DNA of 35,653 nucleotides from positions 1-35,653 of the IMG/VR virus record IMGVR_UViG_3300033144_002296; one strand, written 5' to 3'. The notes under the pieces are model-generated. The model was not told where the DNA came from, ran no database searches, and saw only the letters and a list, made by a program, of their open reading frames with translations. This document shows, piece by piece, positions 31,346 through 35,653 of this stretch. Each line of letters starts with the position of its first letter. Within the stretch, counting starts at the first letter, position 1. The position numbers were made by a program, and so were the translations under genes. Source of the DNA: a virus.

Positions 31346-32100
31346 ATTTCTTAGGTGTTGAATCTTATTCATATGAGGACTGTAATGTTCTCATAGTACC
31401 ATATGGAACTGAAGAAAACATATCCTATGGTTCTGGTACCTTATATGGTCCTCAAGCAATTATACATGCAAGTCAAGAGGTAGAATTATATCCATACCCT
31501 GAGCATTTAAAAATACATACTTTGTCTAAGACAAACAATCTTAGTCAAACTATTAAACAAGCAAAAGCAGACGGTAAGTTTGTAATGACATTAGGTGGAG
31601 ATCATAGTCTAACATCACATGCATATCAACATTACAATACAGATATTGTACAGTTTGATGCTCATTGTGATTTAAGAGATAGTTATTTAGGTAACCCACA
31701 GAGTCATGCTTGTGCAATGCGTAGATGTATGGAACTAAATGAAGATACTCATCTTTATAGTTTTGGTATACGCAACATGAGTAAAAGTGAACATGAATAT
31801 ATTAAAGAAAACAAACATAGAATACATAGAGACATTACACCACAAGGAAAGGAATTATATCTAACGTTTGATGTTGATGCATTCGATGTGTCAATTATGC
31901 CTGCAACAGGGACTCCAGAACCGGGAGGATTGTTATGGGAAGAAACGATAGAATTAATTAAGACAATTTGTTATCAAAACAAAATTGTAGCAGTAGACAT
32001 AGTTGAACTGGCTCCAATCAAAAATATGCCAGCATATGATTTTGTAGTTGCTAAACTGTGCTATATTATTTTAAAAGAAACAACTAAAAACAAAAGGTAA
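31342..32100 (+). CDS. speB: Agmatinase/arginase-family ureohydrolase
   Basis: A 252-residue manganese enzyme. All six metal ligands are visible: H88 (GGDHS), D106, H108 and D110 (FDAHCD), D177 and D179 (FDVDAFD). The context of deoxyhypusine synthase-like and SpeD genes favours agmatinase (agmatine to putrescine plus urea) over arginase. It is somewhat shorter than E. coli SpeB (about 306), mainly at the N-terminus. Its ATG overlaps the previous stop (ATGA), and speD follows after 4 bases. The gene symbol reflects the family and context, not a proven substrate. Confidence 0.88.
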   Translation: MNFLGVESYSYEDCNVLIVPYGTEENISYGSGTLYGPQAIIHASQEVELYPYPEHLKIHTLSKTNNLSQTIKQAKADGKFVMTLGGDHSLTSHAYQHYNTDIVQFDAHCDLRDSYLGNPQSHACAMRRCMELNEDTHLYSFGIRNMSKSEHEYIKENKHRIHRDITPQGKELYLTFDVDAFDVSIMPATGTPEPGGLLWEETIELIKTICYQNKIVAVDIVELAPIKNMPAYDFVVAKLCYIILKETTKNKR

Positions 32101-32104
32101 AGTT

Positions 32105-32494
32105 ATGGAGAAAGTAGTCCCGGAACATAAGCACCTGATAGTCCGTGCTGAAATACACAATGCCCCCAAAGATCCAGACTGGGTAAAAGACTGGCTAACA
32201 TCATTAGTATCAAAAATAGGTATGAATATATGCAGTGGTCCGCATACAGCATATGTAGACATTCCAGGTAACTCCGGAGTCACTGGTGTAGTAGTTATCG
32301 AAACAAGTCATATTGCAATTCACGTATGGGACGAGCCTGATCCTGCACTCTTGCAATTAGATGTATATACATGTGGTCCATTTGAAATGGATATTATTTT
32401 TGATGAGATTGAACAAATGGATCCTAGCAAAGTTGAGTGGAAGTACCTTGATAGAGAACATGGCTTAACTGAAGTCAGTAAATCTGTCCATTAA
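32105..32494 (+). CDS. speD: SpeD-family pyruvoyl decarboxylase (SAM decarboxylase or neofunctionalised)
   Basis: A 129-residue self-cleaving decarboxylase. Ser68 in IETSHIAIHVW should become the pyruvoyl group; His73 and Cys90 (VYTCG) match the T. maritima processing and catalytic residues His68 and Cys83. It differs from canonical SpeD: Thr rather than Glu precedes the cleavage Ser, Thr60 replaces Ser55, and the usual TWPEYGYAAIDLF reads VWDEPDPALLQLDVY with a two-residue insertion. These lie round the substrate pocket. It may decarboxylate SAM, arginine or ornithine. It is the last gene of the polyamine cassette. Confidence 0.87.
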   Translation: MEKVVPEHKHLIVRAEIHNAPKDPDWVKDWLTSLVSKIGMNICSGPHTAYVDIPGNSGVTGVVVIETSHIAIHVWDEPDPALLQLDVYTCGPFEMDIIFDEIEQMDPSKVEWKYLDREHGLTEVSKSVH

Positions 32495-32581
32495 TACTTG
32501 ATTTGACTAGGCCATTATAGTAAAATATATGAAACTGATGCATTGAGTAAATAATATTACTCTATTGCAAAGGAGACTAAT

Positions 32582-33169
32582 ATGAAAAAGACCCTAATCC
32601 AAGCATGTGTTTTGGTTTTAATGGCCTTCAGTGTGTCAAATCTGATTAAGCAACCACCAGCACCCCAACCAGTTCTTCAAGAGGTAGTGATTGTAGAAAT
32701 TCCAGTTAAAGTATCGGAGCCAATCATTGAAGATTTATCACCTAGTGTCGTAGTTTTAGATAACTCTGATATGGTGTATGAAGATATAGACGTATTCTGT
32801 CTAGCAAAAAATATCTTCCATGAAGCAGGTATAGAGCCAGATATAGGCAAATATGCTGTGGCTCAGGTTACTCTTAATCGTGTAGCAAGTCGCAAATATC
32901 CAAACACTGTATGTAAAGTAGTACTAGACAGATATCAGTTTTCATGGGCAAATAACAGGTCTCGACATTGGACACGCCCAAAAGGTCCTAATTGGGAGAG
33001 ATCATATGAGATTGCCCGTCAAGTTATGGGCGAAGGACATCGTGTAAAAGGACTAGAAAACTCCAGATATTATCATGCAGACTACATAAAACCGCATTGG
33101 TCACGTAAAATGACGCATGTGGCCACTGTAGGAAGGCATGTTTTTTACACAAATGATGCAATCTATTGA
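32582..33169 (+). CDS. SleB-type cell-wall hydrolase (probable endolysin)
   Basis: A 195-residue protein. Residues 5-22 form a hydrophobic signal or signal-anchor, followed by a Pro/Val-rich stalk to about 65 and then the SleB/Hydrolase_2 domain: NIFHEAG with catalytic E81, YAVAQVTLNRVASRKYPNTV, QFSW, and YYHADYIKPHWSR near the end. The domain is a peptidoglycan lytic enzyme. The N-terminal anchor suggests export by the host Sec system, as in SAR endolysins. AAAGGAG precedes the ATG. Its position in an early-type region is a little unexpected for a lysis gene. Confidence 0.85.
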   Translation: MKKTLIQACVLVLMAFSVSNLIKQPPAPQPVLQEVVIVEIPVKVSEPIIEDLSPSVVVLDNSDMVYEDIDVFCLAKNIFHEAGIEPDIGKYAVAQVTLNRVASRKYPNTVCKVVLDRYQFSWANNRSRHWTRPKGPNWERSYEIARQVMGEGHRVKGLENSRYYHADYIKPHWSRKMTHVATVGRHVFYTNDAIY

Positions 33170-33210
33170 TTTTTAAAAGGAAATAATTTCACTTTTTTTG
33201 CAAAAAAGGC

Positions 33211-33239
33211 TTGACATTGGGTACCCATTCCAGTATAAT
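33211..33239 (+). promoter_or_regulatory. Consensus sigma70 promoter with palindromic spacer
   Basis: TTGACA (33211-33216), 17 bases, TATAAT (33234-33239), both perfect. The spacer contains the palindrome TGGGTACCCA (33218-33227). Upstream is AAAAAAGGC, shared with the promoter at 33796. Confidence 0.88.
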
Positions 33240-33274
33240 ATGTATATATTAAACGATAAAGGAACGGAAAATCT

Positions 33275-33514
33275 ATGCAAATCAATACTCAACTAGCAAA
33301 AGCCTTCAACCGAGCAGTCACTACTGCTGAAAATATCAATGAAGATGGTTCTATCAATTGGAACTTTGTTGATGCTGACTGTTACATGGATCTTGCAGAT
33401 AATTTCTACATGGAAATTCCTGCTAACATCAATTACATTGAGCAATTCAACTATCTGGCTGATTGCTACACTGGCAAGATCACTCTTGCTGATCGTATTC
33501 AAATCCCTGCATAA
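33275..33514 (+). CDS. Small acidic protein, 79 residues, function unknown
   Basis: It follows a consensus sigma70 promoter and a weak AAGGAAC site. The product begins MQINTQLAKAFNRAVTTAEN, is acidic, has no hydrophobic segment, and looks largely helical. The next gene starts 10 bases after the stop, so the two form an early pair. No family is recognised. Confidence 0.7.
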   Translation: MQINTQLAKAFNRAVTTAENINEDGSINWNFVDADCYMDLADNFYMEIPANINYIEQFNYLADCYTGKITLADRIQIPA

Positions 33515-33523
33515 GGACTCTTT

Positions 33524-33787
33524 ATGTCATTCTATACGCACACCGTCAATCCTATTGGCGTTTTCACTGAAAAAGATTGTGGCAACTACTTTGAGTGGTC
33601 TGTCAATGATGATCCAATGTCTTGGTGCGAGGACTTCCCTCACAAGATTTGGGTAGGTGACACAATAGGTTCCCCATACCGATATGGTTTGGTCAAAAAG
33701 ACTGTTGCGTATGTCTGTGTCGATGAAGACGAATTTGGTCTTCCAGTAGTCGAAAAATGGGCACTAAAAAAATGTCAAAAATATTGA
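33524..33787 (+). CDS. Small early protein, 87 residues, function unknown
   Basis: An 87-residue protein in the same unit as the previous gene, with AAGGA before its ATG. It is rich in aromatic residues and has three or four cysteines (KDCGN, SWCED, YVCVDED, KKCQK). It ends KKCQKY only 8 bases before the next promoter's TTGACA. No family is recognised. Confidence 0.65.
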   Translation: MSFYTHTVNPIGVFTEKDCGNYFEWSVNDDPMSWCEDFPHKIWVGDTIGSPYRYGLVKKTVAYVCVDEDEFGLPVVEKWALKKCQKY

Positions 33788-33795
33788 AAAAAGGC

Positions 33796-33824
33796 TTGAC
33801 ATTGGGTACCCAATTTAGTATAAT
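33796..33824 (+). promoter_or_regulatory. Consensus sigma70 promoter with 12-base palindrome
   Basis: TTGACA (33796-33801), 17 bases, TATAAT (33819-33824), both perfect. TTGGGTACCCAA, a 12-base perfect palindrome at 33802-33813, fills the 5' two-thirds of the spacer. It is nearly identical to the promoter at 33211 over 28 bases. Confidence 0.9.
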
Positions 33825-33855
33825 AGTTGTATAAATTAAATCAAAGGAGAAGTTT

Positions 33856-34131
33856 ATGTCAATAACTAGCAATCAGAAACTTGACGATATCAAGTCAGCA
33901 ATTAGTAAAGGTCATTTTGATCTGCAACAACTAAATGAGTTGCGTTCTTTTATCGTTTCTGTGTCTGTTACTAACGCCAAACGTTCAATCTCAGTAGGAG
34001 ATAAAGTTTGGGTTGTTCAAAAAACCAAACGTGAGCAAGGTGTTGTTGAGAAAGTAAACATCAAAAAAGCAATTGTTAATATGAGAGGCGGACGATATAA
34101 TGTTCCCCTGTCAATGTTGGAGATAGTGTAA
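33856..34131 (+). CDS. Small protein with KOW/SH3-like C-terminal domain
   Basis: A 91-residue protein behind AAAGGAG and a consensus promoter. Residues 1-45 appear helical. Residues 46-91 (VGDKVWVVQKTKREQGVVEK and on) read as a five-strand small barrel of the KOW/SH3 type found in ribosomal and transcription-associated proteins. It may bind RNA or polymerase. Its stop overlaps the next ATG (TAATG). Confidence 0.7.
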   Translation: MSITSNQKLDDIKSAISKGHFDLQQLNELRSFIVSVSVTNAKRSISVGDKVWVVQKTKREQGVVEKVNIKKAIVNMRGGRYNVPLSMLEIV

Positions 34132-34304
34132 TGCAGGCATCAAGTAGTTATAGCAACGCATTAGTTGAATGGTGGACAGTTGCAAACATCAACGGGTATC
34201 CTCAAAGGGTATACTGCACTGCGGCAAATGCATTTGAGGCTAGTAATATCTTCAAATCACTGTACGGCAGTCAGTTAATCAACGAGTACGCCACTAGGGT
34301 GTAA
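34131..34304 (+). CDS. Small protein, 57 residues, function unknown
   Basis: The start shares one base with the previous stop (TAATG), suggesting coupled translation. The product has an aromatic N-terminal half (LVEWWTVANINGYPQRVYCT) then a helix-like AANAFEASNIFKSLYG, compatible with a small alpha/beta domain. No family is recognised. A hairpin follows 8 bases downstream. Confidence 0.6.
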   Translation: MQASSSYSNALVEWWTVANINGYPQRVYCTAANAFEASNIFKSLYGSQLINEYATRV

Positions 34305-34312
34305 AGAATTTT

Positions 34313-34332
34313 GGTAGGGTTTCGGCCCTACC
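34313..34332 (+). terminator. Hairpin, possible weak terminator
   Basis: GGTAGGG (34313-34319) and CCCTACC (34326-34332) form a 7-base-pair stem with loop TTTCGG. Only two T residues follow, so termination is uncertain; it could instead protect the 3' end of the upstream message. Confidence 0.45.
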
Positions 34333-34404
34333 TTAATAAGTGTGCAATGGGAGTTGCATGTATTTTAATGAGTTAAACTTAGTTTATATTTTAGGAGAAA
34401 CATT

Positions 34405-34758
34405 ATGACAACTCAAACCTTTTCAGTAATCGGTATTACTGAGCATAACGGAAATTCAAAAGTCCGTTTCACAGATGACATGGTAAGGCGTGTCAAACAG
34501 TTCAGCAAGGGCGGAGCGACTCGTTGCGAGTTTATCTCTCTTCCTGAAGCAATGACTAAACTAGATGGATTGGAGTATATGCTTACGCATCCTTCTTTTC
34601 AATCACCTGAAGATCAGGCCACAATCTCTGATGCGATTGCTGATCGTTCTAAAACATCTGGTAAAGTAAAAGTGACCATGTCACTTGATGCTATCCGTGA
34701 ACGCGGTAAGCAAGATGCTGATACACTGGAATCAGTGTTAAATGCAGTGGTTAGTTAA
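34405..34758 (+). CDS. Small protein, 117 residues, function unknown
   Basis: AGGAGAAAC precedes the ATG. The 117-residue product begins with a beta-rich part (TFSVIGITEHNGNSKVRFTD) and ends with helices (LDAIRERGKQDADTLESVLN). There is no signal or membrane segment. It is the last gene of the plus-strand block and is closed by a strong terminator. No family is recognised. Confidence 0.7.
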   Translation: MTTQTFSVIGITEHNGNSKVRFTDDMVRRVKQFSKGGATRCEFISLPEAMTKLDGLEYMLTHPSFQSPEDQATISDAIADRSKTSGKVKVTMSLDAIRERGKQDADTLESVLNAVVS

Positions 34759-34791
34759 GAACAACATACTCAATTAGAATCAACAACCACA

Positions 34792-34817
34792 AAAAAAGGG
34801 CTTTCGGGCCCTTTTTT
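34792..34817. terminator. Bidirectional rho-independent terminator
   Basis: AAAAAAGGGC pairs with GCCCTTTTTT over ten bases around loop TTTCGG. It separates the plus-strand early genes from the convergent minus-strand tail-fibre genes and works in both directions. Confidence 0.92.
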
Positions 34818-34829
34818 ATTGGATAAATT

Positions 34830-35541
34830 TTATACTGTTGGAGCGGCGTTTTTATATGGGTGACTTACTGGTAAATTACCTTGTAGTCCCCACTTCCATG
34901 CTAAGTAACCTTCTGCTTTCTCTACATTAGAGACATCAGTACCACCTGTACCTGTAGGTCCTGCTACCCAAAAGAATTCAGCGGCTTTACCTTGCAATTC
35001 AACAGAGGCTCTGTTACGCATTAATCTAAAGTCTGCTGTAGAACTCATAGAGTTACTATATGGATCACCTGCTGATGCAACTGCCCCGTTTATTCTACCA
35101 AAGATTTCATTACCTGTTTTATTGAAGGTTGTAGAAACTATAGCCCAAGTGTTTATTGAAATTGGTACTGTAAAGTCTTGTTTTGCTTTACCAGATGAAA
35201 TTTGATTAGATCCATCATAATCAATTTCGCCTGGCCAACTGCTACTAGCATTACTACTGCTGAGGGCATATGTTAGTCCTGCATCAGCACTCCAAAAACT
35301 ATCTCTTGTACTAGTGGTCACGTTAAACTGAAAAATGCCTGCGGCATAATGATTTCCACTACTTGCATAAGGACCGTTTCCAGTACTAATAATTATCTGT
35401 TAAAGCAGTGATGTTGCTCCCTGCTAGAGTGTATGAAGATGCATCACCGAAGTCAACCCAGACATCAGGGTTAAGATTTTCTGCGGTTAATAATTCAGCA
35501 CTATGCCAAGACATTTGCGCCATCATCATTGCGCCAGCCAT
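34830..35541 (-). pseudogene. Tail-fibre-like (LamG/concanavalin-type) gene split by a frameshift
   Basis: The first part, from ATG 35541 abutting the upstream stop (TAAATG), reads MAGAMMMAQMSWHSAELLTA and on through VWVDFGDASSYTLAGSNITA, then hits TAG at 35386. The sequence resumes in another frame from about 35395 (IISTGNGPYASSGNHYAAGI) and runs to 34830. The combined product looks like a lectin-type beta-sandwich; its end, EGYLAWKWGLQGNLPVSHPY, is typical of marine phage tail proteins. One base gained or lost near 35388-35400 would repair it. It may be an assembly error, a real mutation, or phase variation. Confidence 0.7.
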
Positions 35542-35653
35542 TTAACTTACTCCAGTGCCGCTAATAAACCATGTATCAGTGTCAACTTTCATTAATGTAG
35601 CAACTCCATATGTTGAAATAACTCTGTTACCTGCAGTTGAATTACCTGCATGA
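35542..35653 (-). CDS. Tail-fibre-like protein, C-terminal end only
   Basis: A minus-strand frame enters from the right edge and ends at 35542. The last 36 residues include NRVISTYGVATLMKVDTDTW then FISGTGVS, a hydrophilic beta-type ending common in phage tail-fibre or receptor-binding proteins. It stops one base before the ATG of the next (frameshifted) gene, so the two form one operon. The rest lies outside the window. Confidence 0.6.
   Translation of the reverse strand, partial: HAGNSTAGNRVISTYGVATLMKVDTDTWFISGTGVS

Noticed and set aside
1-35653. CRISPR arrays, insertion sequences, transposase or integrase genes
   Set aside because: No regularly spaced repeats, terminal inverted repeats or recombinase motifs were seen; the only clear long repeat is the tRNA duplication.

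Overview
The window reads as part of a large, AT-rich, tailed double-stranded DNA phage, most likely a marine T4-like myovirus infecting a Gram-negative bacterium. This is an inference. It rests on a class I ribonucleotide reductase pair with glutaredoxin, a PAAR tail-tip protein beside a giant structural protein, perfect T4-type late motifs (TATAAATA) before several operons, perfect sigma70 promoters before others, six tRNA genes, and many auxiliary metabolic genes packed with 1-8 base overlaps. No capsid, terminase or portal gene lies inside, and both ends cut through genes. The porin, lipoprotein and IscU point to a proteobacterial host, but the host cannot be named from sequence alone.

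Layout. 1-3136 (+): nucleotide reduction (nrdA partial, nrdB, glutaredoxin). 3148-7172 (+): SH3/Sm-like protein, PAAR protein and an 1139-residue virion protein. 7192-10760 (+): a supply block with its own sigma70 promoter: SAM synthetase, IscU, a DUF1289 protein, an SGNH hydrolase, a small basic protein and peroxiredoxin. 10757-12447 (-): a coupled radical SAM enzyme and methyltransferase. 12475-13732 (+): a sigma70 promoter driving tRNA-Thr, a small ORF, tRNA-Ala, tRNA-Leu and a ferredoxin-NADP reductase. 13776-14750 (-): a small membrane protein and a methyltransferase, each behind TATAAATA. 14926-16660 (+): a small membrane peptide, a TorF-like outer-membrane porin and five tiny membrane ORFs. 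16639-23753 (mostly -): short late operons encoding GNAT, two 2OG-Fe(II) oxygenases, sulfotransferase, transglutaminase-like protein, a possible lysis pair, a subtilisin-like protease and a PP-loop enzyme. 23782-24216 (+): an HExxH metalloprotease. 24200-28327 (-): seven overlapping genes that look like a sugar-nucleotide/glycan pathway. 28375-34758 (+): early-type genes behind three perfect sigma70 promoters, with a candidate structured RNA, a second tRNA cluster (Arg, Arg, Trp), a polyamine cassette (deoxyhypusine synthase-like, agmatinase, SpeD) and a SleB-type hydrolase. 34830-35653 (-): tail-fibre-like genes, one frameshifted.

How it may fit together. MetK would supply SAM to SpeD, two or three methyltransferases and the radical SAM enzyme; IscU could help load Fe-S clusters; glutaredoxin, peroxiredoxin and the flavin reductase form a redox set around ribonucleotide reductase. 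The most striking system is the three-gene polyamine cassette at 30396-32494. If its SpeD has changed from SAM to arginine decarboxylation, the phage could take arginine to putrescine and then to homospermidine by itself. The deoxyhypusine synthase-like gene shows an apparent -1 frameshift close to its start.
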